Part shown: piece by piece, positions 55,153 through 62,975 of the stretch
Layout of the letters: each line of letters starts with the position of its first letter
How positions within the stretch are numbered: the stretch's first letter is position 1
From: Acidobacteriota bacterium
GTDB taxonomy: Bacteria > Actinomycetota > Acidimicrobiia > Acidimicrobiales > Acidimicrobilacustridaceae
Assembly (NCBI GenBank): GCA_018969405.1
Contig: JAGWYK010000005.1
Span: 1 to 64,000 of the forward strand
Length of the DNA: 64,000 bases
Direction: 5' to 3'
Translations under genes and position numbers: made by a program
Notes under the pieces: generated by a model
Databases searched by the model: none
What the model was told of the DNA's origin: nothing
Seen by the model: only the letters and a program-made list of their open reading frames with translations

Positions 55153-56577
55153 TCAGACGTCGTAGTAGAGGCTGAACTCGTAGGGGTGCGGACGCAGGCG
55201 GATGGCGTCGACCTCGTTCTTGCGCTTGTAGGCGACCCAGGTCTCGATGAGGTCGTCGGTGAACACGCCACCGCGCTTGAGGAACTCGTTGTCGGCCTCG
55301 AGGGCGTCGAGCGCCTGCTCGAGCGTGGCCGGCACCTGCGGGACCTTGGCCAGTTCCTCCGGCGGGAGGTCGTAGAGGTCCTTGTCCACCGGCGCCGGCG
55401 GCTCGATCTTGTTCATGATGCCGTCGAGACCGGCCATCATCATGGCCGCGAACGCCAGGTACGGGTTCGAGGTGGAGTCGGGGCAGCGGAACTCGATGCG
55501 CTTGGCCTTCGGGCTCTGCGAGGCCAGCGGGATGCGGCAGGAGGCCGACCGATTGCGCTGGCTGTAGACGAGGTTCACGGGAGCCTCGTAGCCCGGCACC
55601 AGCCGCTTGAAGCTGTTGGTGGTCGGGTTGGTGAAGGCGATCACCGCATGAGCGTGGTGGAGCAGACCACCGATGTACCACCGGGCGATGTCGGACAGGC
55701 CGGCATAGCCGTTGGCGTCGTAGAACAGCGGCTCACCGTTGTTCCACAGCGACTGGTGGGTGTGCATGCCCGAGCCGTTGTCCTCGAAGATCGGCTTCGG
55801 CATGAACGTGAGCGACTTGCCGTGCTGCCAGGCCACGTTCTTGAGCACGTACTTGAAGGTCATCAGCTGATCGGCCATCTTCAGCAGCGTGTTGAACTTG
55901 ATGCCGATCTCGCCCTGACCACCCGAGGCGACCTCATGGTGATGGAGCTCGGTCTCGATGCCCACGTTGTGGAGCTCGACCGACATGTCGGAGCGGAGGT
56001 CCTGGTAGTGGTCCATCGGAGGCACCGGGAAGTAGCCCTGCTTGGTGCGGGGCTTGTAGGCGAGGTTCGGGCCCTCGTCGGTGCCGGTGTTCCACTGACC
56101 CTCGACGGAGTCGACCATGTAGAACGAACCGTTGGGCTCGGTGCCGAAACGCACGTCGTCGAACACGAAGAACTCGGCCTCGGGACCGAAGAAGGCGGTG
56201 TCGGCGATGCCGGTGGTCTTGAGGAAGGCCTCGGCCTTCTGGGCCACATAGCGGGGATCACGGGAGTAGCTCTCGTGGGTGATCGGGTCGGCCACGTAGC
56301 AGTGGATGACCGCGGTCTTCCGCTTCATGAAGGGGTCGATGTAGCAGGTGTTCGGATCGGTGATGAGCACCATGTCCGATTCCTGGATCTCCTGGAACCC
56401 ACGGATCGACGAGCCGTCGAAGCCATGGCCCTCGGTGAAGTGGTCGAGCGAGAGCACGTGTGCCGGGATGGTGACGTGCTGCATGATGCCGGGGAGATCG
56501 ATGAATCGGAGATCGACGAACTCGCAGCCTTCGGCCTGGACGAAGGCCAGGACTTCTTCTGGTGTGCGTTCCTGCAC
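55153..56577 (-). CDS. glnA: Glutamine synthetase, type I (adenylylatable)
   Basis: A 474-residue ATP-dependent enzyme making glutamine from glutamate and ammonia. It starts [24 protein letters not shown], with [18 protein letters not shown], the metal-site [12 protein letters not shown] and the ammonia-site [11 protein letters not shown]. Tyr402 in [11 protein letters not shown] is the adenylylation site for GlnE. The GTG at 56577 has AGGAGG upstream, a normal leadered gene. It is divergent from glnA2. Confidence 0.96.
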   Translation of the reverse strand: MQERTPEEVLAFVQAEGCEFVDLRFIDLPGIMQHVTIPAHVLSLDHFTEGHGFDGSSIRGFQEIQESDMVLITDPNTCYIDPFMKRKTAVIHCYVADPITHESYSRDPRYVAQKAEAFLKTTGIADTAFFGPEAEFFVFDDVRFGTEPNGSFYMVDSVEGQWNTGTDEGPNLAYKPRTKQGYFPVPPMDHYQDLRSDMSVELHNVGIETELHHHEVASGGQGEIGIKFNTLLKMADQLMTFKYVLKNVAWQHGKSLTFMPKPIFEDNGSGMHTHQSLWNNGEPLFYDANGYAGLSDIARWYIGGLLHHAHAVIAFTNPTTNSFKRLVPGYEAPVNLVYSQRNRSASCRIPLASQSPKAKRIEFRCPDSTSNPYLAFAAMMMAGLDGIMNKIEPPAPVDKDLYDLPPEELAKVPQVPATLEQALDALEADNEFLKRGGVFTDDLIETWVAYKRKNEVDAIRLRPHPYEFSLYYDV

Positions 56578-56714
56578 GGTTCCTCCTGTTGGGGGTGCGA
56601 CCGTGGGGAGCGGGTCGCCGGGTGGGAGTGGACACTATCGCCGGGTGGGGGACCCCTTCGAAGGTGACCGCCGGCAGCGTCGCAGGCCGGGTTTTCCCAC
56701 GTGTTGCCCTTCTG

Positions 56715-56730
56715 TGAACGGATGATGAAC
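56715..56730. promoter_or_regulatory. Candidate GlnR-type direct repeat between glnA and glnA2
   Basis: TGAAC occurs at 56715-56719 and again at 56726-56730, 11 bases apart, which is the spacing of GlnR half-sites. The match to GTNAC/GAAAC is only partial. It lies in the 246-base divergent region. Confidence 0.25.
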
Positions 56731-56823
56731 GAGCCGGGGTGGACGTGACGGGCGACACGCCGAGGAACGACCCGAACCGGGGTGCTTTGGGGCGCCCGAG
56801 GACCCGTGTGGGAGGATCCGACC

Positions 56824-58158
56824 ATGGAACGCCAGCAGGATTACGTGCTCCGGACCGCCGAGGAACGTGGGGTCCGGCTCATCCGACTCTGGTTCACCGA
56901 TGTGCTCGGGCAGCTCAAGTCGGTGGCCATCTCCCCCAACGAGCTCGAGAACGCCTTCGCCGAGGGCATGCACTTCGACGGCTCGGCCATCAACGGGTTC
57001 AGCCGAGTGCAGGAGAGCGACGTGCTCGCCATGCCCGATCCCAGCACCTTCGAGCTGCTGCCCTGGGGCGACAGCAGCGATGTCACCGCCCGGATGTTCT
57101 GCGACATCATGAACCCCGACGGCACCCCGTTCGGCGGCGACCCCCGGCAGGTGCTGAAGCGGAACCTCGACCGGGCCCATGAGCGCGGGTACTCGTTCTT
57201 CGTGGCCCCCGAGATGGAGTTCTTCTACTTCCGCAACGGCGACCCCTCCCAACCCCTCGAACCGCTCGACACCGGTTCGTACTTCGACCTCACCACCGCC
57301 GATGTGGCCAGCGACCTGCGCAAGCGCACGCTGCTCGTCCTCGAGAACATGGGCATCCCGGTCGAGTACTCCTTCCATGAGGACGCCCCGAGCCAGCACG
57401 AGATCGACCTGCGCTACACCGATGCCCTGAGCATGGCCGACAACGTCATGACCTTCCGGCTCGTGGTGCGCGAGATCGCCATGGAGCAGGGCGCCTTCGC
57501 CACGTTCATGCCCAAGCCCCTCGCCGGGGTGCAGGGCTCGGGCATGCACACCCACATGTCGCTGTTCGAGGGCGACGAGAACGCCTTCCACGAGACCGGC
57601 GACCCCTACGGGCTCTCGGCGGTGGGCCGTCAGTTCATCGCCGGTCTGCTGCACCACGCCCCGGAGATCACCGCCATCACCAACCAGCTGGTCAACTCCT
57701 ACAAGCGGCTGGTCGCCGGCTACGAGGCGCCGGTGTACGTCACCTGGGCCCGGAACAACCAGTCGGCCCTGGTGCGACTGCCGGTCACCAAGCGGGGCAA
57801 GTCCTCGTCGACCCGCATCGAGTACCGGGCCCCCGACCCGGCCTGCAACCCCTACCTCGCCTACTCGGTCATGCTCGCCGCCGGCCTCAGGGGCATCGAG
57901 GAGGGCTACGAACTGCCCCCCGAGGCCTCGGCCAACGTGTTCGAGATGACCGACGAGGAGCGCGCCGCCGAGGGCATGCGGCCGCTGCCGCAGTCACTCT
58001 CCGAGGCCCTCGACGCCATGGAGCGCTCCGAGCTGGTCGCCGAGGCGCTCGGTGAGCACATCTTCGAATGGTTCCTGCGCAACAAGCGGGCCGAGTGGCA
58101 CGACTACAAGGCTCAGGTCACCCAGTTCGAACTCGATCGGTACCTCCCCGGCTGGTAG
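56824..58158 (+). CDS. glnA2: Glutamine synthetase GlnA2-like, without adenylylation site
   Basis: A 444-residue type I-fold glutamine synthetase of the actinobacterial GlnA2 group. VAPEMEFFYF, GMHTHMSLFEG and RIEYRAPDPACNPYLAYSVMLAAGL are catalytic parts. The region of the GlnA tyrosine reads ANVFEMTDEERAAEG, without Tyr, so it should escape GlnE control. GGGAGGA precedes the ATG. The GlnR-like gene starts 5 bases after the stop. Some GlnA2-like proteins use other amines such as gamma-glutamylation of polyamines, so the substrate is not certain. Confidence 0.92.
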   Translation: MERQQDYVLRTAEERGVRLIRLWFTDVLGQLKSVAISPNELENAFAEGMHFDGSAINGFSRVQESDVLAMPDPSTFELLPWGDSSDVTARMFCDIMNPDGTPFGGDPRQVLKRNLDRAHERGYSFFVAPEMEFFYFRNGDPSQPLEPLDTGSYFDLTTADVASDLRKRTLLVLENMGIPVEYSFHEDAPSQHEIDLRYTDALSMADNVMTFRLVVREIAMEQGAFATFMPKPLAGVQGSGMHTHMSLFEGDENAFHETGDPYGLSAVGRQFIAGLLHHAPEITAITNQLVNSYKRLVAGYEAPVYVTWARNNQSALVRLPVTKRGKSSSTRIEYRAPDPACNPYLAYSVMLAAGLRGIEEGYELPPEASANVFEMTDEERAAEGMRPLPQSLSEALDAMERSELVAEALGEHIFEWFLRNKRAEWHDYKAQVTQFELDRYLPGW

Positions 58159-58163
58159 ATCCG

Positions 58164-58856
58164 ATGGAACCGATCCTCGTCTTCCCCGATCCCGCTCCAC
58201 CGGAACTGGCCCAGGTCCTCGACCTCGGTGGCTACCCATGGAAAGCGGTCAACGATGACATCACCGCGCAGCGCCTCGCCCCCAACGCCGGGTGGTCGGG
58301 TGCGGTCATCTGCGCCACCGCCGATCCCGATCGAGCCTTCGCGCTGTGTCGATCACTGCGACGCGGCGACAACGAACTGGCCCCGCTGATGATCCTGGTG
58401 AACGGCACCCAGCTCGGTGAGCTCGACGACCGCGGCGAACTCTTCGAGGACTTCTGTCTCTCGCCGTTCCATCCCCGCGAGCTCGAGGCGCGACTGCGCC
58501 ATCTGTTCCGCCGGGTCGGTGTGCATGCCGACCATCCCGATCTCGTGGAGTACGGCGATCTCGTGCTCAACCTCGAGACCTACCAGGCCGCCATCGCCGG
58601 TCGTCCGCTCGATCTCACCTTCATGGAGTACGAGCTGCTCAAGTTCCTGTCATCGAACCCGGGCAAGGTGTTCACCCGCGAGACCCTGCTCAGCCGGGTG
58701 TGGGGCTACGAGTACTACGGCGGGGCCCGCACGGTCGACGTGCACATCCGCCGACTGCGGGCCAAGCTCGGCGAGCATCACGCCGGTCTCATCCAGACGG
58801 TGCGCAGTGTGGGGTATCGGTTCGGTCAGTCCCGTTGGGGCGCCACCGGCGAGTGA
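58164..58856 (+). CDS. glnR: GlnR-like atypical OmpR-family response regulator
   Basis: A 230-residue regulator. The receiver lacks the phosphorylation pocket: the expected DD pair is PDPAP, there is no Asp in AVICATADP, and the Lys is replaced in LSPFHPRE. The C-terminal winged helix LDLTFMEYELLKFLSSNPGKVFTRETLLSRVWGYEYYGGARTVDVHIRRLRAKLG closely matches Streptomyces/mycobacterial GlnR. It follows glnA2 after 5 bases and so is probably the nitrogen regulator of this block. The gene name is by similarity and context. No histidine kinase is adjacent. Confidence 0.85.
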   Translation: MEPILVFPDPAPPELAQVLDLGGYPWKAVNDDITAQRLAPNAGWSGAVICATADPDRAFALCRSLRRGDNELAPLMILVNGTQLGELDDRGELFEDFCLSPFHPRELEARLRHLFRRVGVHADHPDLVEYGDLVLNLETYQAAIAGRPLDLTFMEYELLKFLSSNPGKVFTRETLLSRVWGYEYYGGARTVDVHIRRLRAKLGEHHAGLIQTVRSVGYRFGQSRWGATGE

Positions 58857-58886
58857 GCCGCACACGGACGTCCCCGTGACGACGTG

Positions 58887-58926
58887 CCCACAACGACGGG
58901 CCCACAACGACGGGCCCACAACGACG
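58887..58926. repeat. Nearly three tandem 14-base repeats
   Basis: Two full copies and one partial copy of CCCACAACGACGGG lie just after glnR, next to a hairpin, in the convergent gap with cspA. Confidence 0.75.
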
Positions 58927-58955
58927 ATGGGCCACCCCCGGAGGAGCGGCCCATC
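58926..58955. terminator. Candidate hairpin terminator between glnR and cspA
   Basis: GATGGGCC (58926-58933) pairs with GGCCCATC (58948-58955), an 8-base-pair stem with a 14-base loop. It lies 21 bases after the cspA stop on the minus strand and 70 bases after glnR. No T-run. Confidence 0.5.
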
Positions 58956-58976
58956 GATCGAGAGTTGAGAAGAGAT

Positions 58977-59177
58977 TCAGACGGGACGGACGTCCTGAGC
59001 CTGATCACCCTTCGGTCCGGTCGTGACCTCGAACTCGACGGCCTGACCTTCTTCGAGCGAGCGGTAACCCGAGCCGCTGATCGCGCTGTAATGCACGAAC
59101 ACGTCGGGACCCCCCTCGCGTGAGATGAAGCCGAAACCCTTCTCGGCGTTGAACCACTTGACGGTACCGGTAGCCAT
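58977..59177 (-). CDS. cspA: Cold-shock protein CspA-like
   Basis: A 66-residue OB-fold RNA chaperone. [20 protein letters not shown] and the RNP motif VFVHYSAI are intact. The AAAGAAAGG run before the ATG is a probable ribosome site. The 161-base upstream gap may hold a long leader, as in other csp genes; I could not assign the promoter. The small membrane protein is further upstream on the same strand. Confidence 0.95.
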   Translation of the reverse strand: MATGTVKWFNAEKGFGFISREGGPDVFVHYSAISGSGYRSLEEGQAVEFEVTTGPKGDQAQDVRPV

Positions 59178-59338
59178 TTCCGACTGCCCTTTCTTTCCTG
59201 CGGGGTCGGAACACCTTCCCAGCACTACATGATGGGCGAGACGCTAGCGCCCAACGGCCGCGAATGCGATACGAACGTGGCCGAAGGGGTCGAACGGACC
59301 GCCGATGCCATGGGGCGTCCGGCGGATGGGGGTTCGCC

Positions 59339-59518
59339 TCAGGCCGCGGATCCGGCGCCGGGATGGGCGAGGTCGTAGTGCTCGGTACCGACATTCGCGG
59401 CATCGACCTCTGACTCGACGGTCCAACCGAGCACCCCGGCGACGATGGTCATGGTCATGAGGAACCCCACGGGGATGGCCACCAGCAGGACGATGAGGAT
59501 GATGATGACTCCGGGCAC
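59339..59518 (-). CDS. 59-residue small membrane protein
   Basis: A short open frame starting (M)PGVIIILIVLLVAIPVGFL: one N-terminal helix (about 4-31), then a hydrophilic tail VESEVDAANVGTEHYDLAHPG. The GTG has TAAGGT 6 bases before it, where TAA is the RidA stop codon. Function unknown. Confidence 0.68.
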   Translation of the reverse strand: MPGVIIILIVLLVAIPVGFLMTMTIVAGVLGWTVESEVDAANVGTEHYDLAHPGAGSAA

Positions 59519-59524
59519 GGGAGA

Positions 59525-59530
59525 ACCTTA
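59525..59530 (-). promoter_or_regulatory. Leaderless-type -10 (TAAGGT) built on the ridA stop codon
   Basis: The TAA stop of ridA is the first half of TAAGGT, ending 6 bases before the GTG of the 59-residue protein. Confidence 0.5.
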
Positions 59531-59884
59531 TCGGGCGAGCGGGGCATGGGCCCACGCTTCGATCTCGACCAGGGCCACCCGCGGGAGTTCGGCCACGGCG
59601 AAGGCGCTGCGGGCCGGTCGGTGATCGCCGAACGCCGCCACGTAGGCCTCGTTCATGATCTCGAAGTCACGCATGTGCCGGAGGAGGACCGTGGTCTTGA
59701 CGACATCGGCGAGCGAGGCGCCCTCGGTGGCGAGCAGCGTCGCCATGTTGGCCAGCGCCTGGGTGGTCTCGGCGGCCACGCCACCGCTGACCATCGCACC
59801 GTCGCGCAGACCGAGCTGGCCGGAGACGACCAGCAGATCACCGGCGCGGACGATGGGCGTGTAGGGACCGATCGGCGTGCTCAT
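59528..59884 (-). CDS. RidA family protein
   Basis: A 118-residue YjgF/RidA-like protein that in the family deaminates enamine/imine intermediates. GPYTPIVRAGDLLVVSGQLG, TTQALANMATLLATEGASLADVVKTTVLL and RPARSAFAVAELPRVALVEIEAWA (with the conserved Arg) are typical. The ATG is 4 bases after the end of the XDH-like gene. It may remove reactive imines made by the neighbouring oxidase. Confidence 0.9.
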   Translation of the reverse strand: MSTPIGPYTPIVRAGDLLVVSGQLGLRDGAMVSGGVAAETTQALANMATLLATEGASLADVVKTTVLLRHMRDFEIMNEAYVAAFGDHRPARSAFAVAELPRVALVEIEAWAHAPLAR

Positions 59885-59888
59885 GGCG

Positions 59889-61517
59889 TCATGGTTGCAC
59901 ACCGGTCGGCCAGTCGGTCGCACAGCCGTCAGCCATCCACACTGCGGCGGCCACTGCGGCGAACACCGCATCGGAGCCGTTGACCGGATCGGCGGTGTCC
60001 TCGTGAAGCACGACCTCGACCGCCGGCATGTCCCGCGAGCGCAGCACCCCGAACGAACGGATCGTCAGATCACCGATGACGCCATCGGCATCGACGGCGA
60101 GACCCTCGCTGCGCACCCATCCGGTGGCCATATGCGCAGCGCCGATCACCGCCGAGCGCAGCACGACGGCATCGAGCAGTCGCCCACAGCGCACCTCGAC
60201 GCTGATCGCACCGCTGTCGGCGACCACTGCCCGCGCCTCGGCACCGTTGGGGGCCAGGACCGTGGCGGTGCTATCACCCGCAGTGCGGGCGTCGAGCACA
60301 GCGCGGAGCACCGCCGCCTCCGCCCAGCCGGCGGCGCGCAGGTCGATGGAGGTGGGCGGACCGGGGAGATCCACCTCCTCGATCTGCACATCCGGGAGGA
60401 TCGTGGCGATGGCGGCGGCCACGCCGGGGGTGCGTGCCACCCGCATGACACCGGTGCCATCGGCGCGCAGACCCACTGCGACGGGAGGACGCTTCGGTCC
60501 GAAGCGCACGACGTCCTCACGCGACAGCACGGCGCGCACCGCCCGGCCGTGCTCATCGGCCAGACGACGCGCCGCCTCTGCGACCACGCTGGACCGTTTG
60601 CCGCCGAACGCCCCACCGTTGGCCAGCACCGGGGCCGGTTCGCCACCCGGCGCGCACCAGGATGCATCGGTCTCGAGGTAGGCGGGCTCGACCCAACTGG
60701 TGCGCAGGGTGAGGTCCCAGTCGCCCGGCGGCAGCTCGATCGGGGGACGGGCCGCGGCGGTGCCATGACGCCCCTGCACCTTGCCGGCCAGGGCCCGGGC
60801 CGCCGGCAGGGACGCCGCCACCGCCCACTGGGTGGGGTCATCAGGTCGGTCGGCATCGGCGCGCGGCATGGCCACGAGAGCATCGAGTGGTGCGGTGTCC
60901 TCGGCGAACCCGCCCCCGCCCAGCGCGATGTCGACGGCGACGCGCTGGGGGCTGTGGCCCTCGATCGCGGCCCGCTGCGAGGCCGCCGCCAGATCGCGCA
61001 CCGATGCGTCCGGCGCTGCGGGCGGGAGCTCCTCCTCCGGGTCGGTCACCAGCGACCAGGCCTCGACGATCGTCTGCCAACCGGTGCAACGACACAGGTG
61101 CGCGGCCAGCGCCCGATCGACGGCGGCGAGATCATCGGCCGCGGTGCCGGAGGCGCGCAGACCCTCGAGCCGGCAGATGATGCCCGGGGTGCAGAAGCCG
61201 CACTGGCTCCCACCCGTGGCGAGGAACGCCTCGGCCCAGCGCTGCCGCTCGGACTCGGGCAGACCGTCGATCGTGGTGATGGTGCGGCCGTCCACCCGAC
61301 GGGCCGGTGTCACGCAGGCCACCCGCGGTGCACCATCGACCAGCACCGTGCAGCAGCCGCACTGGCCCTGCGGGCTGCAGCCGGCCTTCGGACCGCGGAC
61401 CCCCAGCTGGCCCCGCAGCGCGGCCAACAGGGAGAACCCGGTGTCGACCACCTCGACCGGACGCCCGTCGACGATGAAGGTGAGGCGCGGGCGAGCAGGG
61501 GCGGAGTCGTCGGCCAT
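59889..61517 (-). CDS. Fused 2Fe-2S / degenerate molybdopterin-binding xanthine-dehydrogenase-like protein
   Basis: A 542-residue fusion. Residues 1-165 are the 2Fe-2S subunit of molybdenum hydroxylases: GCSPQGQCGCCTVLVDG (Cys 47, 53, 55, 56; five residues, not four, after the first Cys), SQCGFCTPG and LCRCTGWQ. Residues about 175-540 resemble shortened molybdopterin-binding domains, with ANGGAFGGKRSS (near 300-310) like the cofactor loop. The C-terminal active-site GxGE segment reads NGSDAVF, so the catalytic Glu is replaced by Asp. The length is about half of a normal large subunit. There is no FAD domain. The ATG has TATCCT 7 bases before it. Function and cofactor are uncertain. Confidence 0.75.
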   Translation of the reverse strand: MADDSAPARPRLTFIVDGRPVEVVDTGFSLLAALRGQLGVRGPKAGCSPQGQCGCCTVLVDGAPRVACVTPARRVDGRTITTIDGLPESERQRWAEAFLATGGSQCGFCTPGIICRLEGLRASGTAADDLAAVDRALAAHLCRCTGWQTIVEAWSLVTDPEEELPPAAPDASVRDLAAASQRAAIEGHSPQRVAVDIALGGGGFAEDTAPLDALVAMPRADADRPDDPTQWAVAASLPAARALAGKVQGRHGTAAARPPIELPPGDWDLTLRTSWVEPAYLETDASWCAPGGEPAPVLANGGAFGGKRSSVVAEAARRLADEHGRAVRAVLSREDVVRFGPKRPPVAVGLRADGTGVMRVARTPGVAAAIATILPDVQIEEVDLPGPPTSIDLRAAGWAEAAVLRAVLDARTAGDSTATVLAPNGAEARAVVADSGAISVEVRCGRLLDAVVLRSAVIGAAHMATGWVRSEGLAVDADGVIGDLTIRSFGVLRSRDMPAVEVVLHEDTADPVNGSDAVFAAVAAAVWMADGCATDWPTGVQP

Positions 61518-61524
61518 CGAGGGC

Positions 61525-61534
61525 AGGATAGGTT
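61525..61534. promoter_or_regulatory. Shared bidirectional -10 region (TATCCT minus, TAGGTT plus)
   Basis: Minus-strand TATCCT (61525-61530) is 7 bases from the XDH-like ATG, and plus-strand TAGGTT (61529-61534) is 8 bases from the thioredoxin-like ATG. The two hexamers share the central TA, so one site could fire in both directions and make two leaderless mRNAs. Confidence 0.5.
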
Positions 61535-61542
61535 CGGGTCCG

Positions 61543-62475
61543 ATGATTCCCGAAACCCCCCGCGGCATCGATCGACGGACGTTCCTGCGTCGGGCCGGCC
61601 TGGTCGGTGGCACCGGCGCACTGCTCATGGCCGGTCCCGCGCTGCTCGGCGCCTGTGGAGGATCCTCGTCGAAGGTGGACACGCTGTCGCTGTCGGACGA
61701 CCCGGACGCCCGCAACCTCGTGGGCCTGTTCAACTACAGCGGGGACTACCTGGTCAGCACCATCCCGCAGCGCCTCCCCTTCGCCATCGCCACCCCCGAA
61801 GGTCCGCCCGCCATCGAGGGGCCTCCCACCCTCACCGTGCAGCTCCGGCGCGCCGAGGCCGACATCGGTGATCCGATCGTGCTGGAGCGCCATGCCGACG
61901 GCACACCCATCCCCTACTACCCGCTGGTCACCACCTTCGACGAGACCGGGGTGTGGAGCATCACCACCGAACTCGACGGCCAGATGTCATCACAGAGCTT
62001 CATGGTGCAGGCCCCCGACACCGTCGGGCTGCGCCAGGTCGGGCAGGCGATGGTGCCGGTCGACTCACCGACCCCCGCCGCCACCAGAGGTGTGGATCCG
62101 ATCTGCACCCGCGCCCCGGCGTGTCCGCTGCACGATCGCCCGCTCGGCGAGGTGCTGGCCGACGGCACACCGGTGGCACTGCTCATCAGCACGCCGCAGT
62201 TCTGCCAGACCGGGGTGTGTGGTCCGGTGCTCGACACACTGCTCGAGTTCCGCGATCAGTTCCCCGGCATCACCTTCGTGCACGCCGAGGTCTACAACCA
62301 GCCGAACAACGGCGGCGACCCGGCGGCCCTCGGCGTCACCGACTCGGTGCGGGCCTACGGCCTCTCGTTCGAACCGAGCCTCTTCGTGGCGCGCGCCGAC
62401 GGAACCATCACCGCCCGACTCGACAACATCTTCGACCGCGGCGAGCTGCAGGCGGCGCTGGCCGCCGTCAGCTGA
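61543..62475 (+). CDS. Tat-exported lipoprotein with thioredoxin-like domain
   Basis: A 310-residue protein. The Tat motif RRTFLRRAG (11-19), hydrophobic part and lipobox LLGAC (Cys38) mark a membrane-anchored extracytoplasmic protein. The middle is a beta-rich domain. The C-terminal fold (from about residue 210) is thioredoxin-like: LISTPQFCQTGVCGPVLDTLLEF has two Cys five apart (C-x4-C), then ITFVHAEVYNQP, and SFEPSLFVARADGTI is the cis-Pro strand. It may act in disulfide or metal handling. It is divergent from the XDH-like gene. Confidence 0.82.
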   Translation: MIPETPRGIDRRTFLRRAGLVGGTGALLMAGPALLGACGGSSSKVDTLSLSDDPDARNLVGLFNYSGDYLVSTIPQRLPFAIATPEGPPAIEGPPTLTVQLRRAEADIGDPIVLERHADGTPIPYYPLVTTFDETGVWSITTELDGQMSSQSFMVQAPDTVGLRQVGQAMVPVDSPTPAATRGVDPICTRAPACPLHDRPLGEVLADGTPVALLISTPQFCQTGVCGPVLDTLLEFRDQFPGITFVHAEVYNQPNNGGDPAALGVTDSVRAYGLSFEPSLFVARADGTITARLDNIFDRGELQAALAAVS

Positions 62476-62484
62476 CCGTCTCGA

Positions 62485-62805
62485 TCAGCTGAACGAGGAA
62501 CCGCAGCCGCAGGTGTTCTTGGCGTTCGGGTTGTCGATGGCGAACCCGGCGCCCTGCAGACCATCCTTGTAGTCGAGGGTGGCACCCACCAGATACTGCG
62601 CGCTCGAAGGATCGACGACCACGGCCACGCCGAGCTGGTCGACCACGACGTCCTCGGCGTCGGTCTCGGTGTCGAAGAACATCTCGTAGCTGAAGCCGCT
62701 GCATCCACCCGGACGCACGGCGACCCGGAGCATCAGGCCGTCCTGGCCCTCCTGGGTGATGAGTTCCTTGACCTTGACGGATGCGGGTTCGGTGAGCGTG
62801 ATCAC
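62485..62805 (-). CDS. A-type iron-sulfur cluster carrier (ErpA/IscA-like)
   Basis: A 106-residue protein that carries Fe-S clusters to apoproteins. GGCSGFSYEMFFD and the C-terminal NTCGCGSSF give the three Cys ligands. The GTG at 62805 has GGAGG upstream and begins VITLTEPASVKVKELI. It ends 9 bases from the thioredoxin-like gene in a convergent pair. Its place next to mrp and a 2Fe-2S protein suits cluster assembly. Confidence 0.93.
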   Translation of the reverse strand: MITLTEPASVKVKELITQEGQDGLMLRVAVRPGGCSGFSYEMFFDTETDAEDVVVDQLGVAVVVDPSSAQYLVGATLDYKDGLQGAGFAIDNPNAKNTCGCGSSFS

Positions 62806-62962
62806 GAGTCCTCCATGTGACTGTGCGATTTCCTGTGCAGTCCGTGACTGAGCGATGCCCGGAACGGGATGCCCCAAGGGTAGCGGCGGCGACCGCCAGC
62901 GCAACAGCCCACCGCCACCCACCGCCGCCGACCGTGATGGTCGGGGGAGAAACCGGCGCCGG

Positions 62963-62968
62963 TAGCAT
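62963..62968 (+). promoter_or_regulatory. Leaderless-type -10 (TAGCAT) of mrp
   Basis: TAGCAT ends 7 bases before the GTG at 62976. Confidence 0.55.
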
Positions 62969-62975
62969 CGGCACC

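Noticed and set aside
58887-58926. Tandem repeats as a CRISPR array
   Set aside because: Units are 14 bases without spacers and there are no cas genes.
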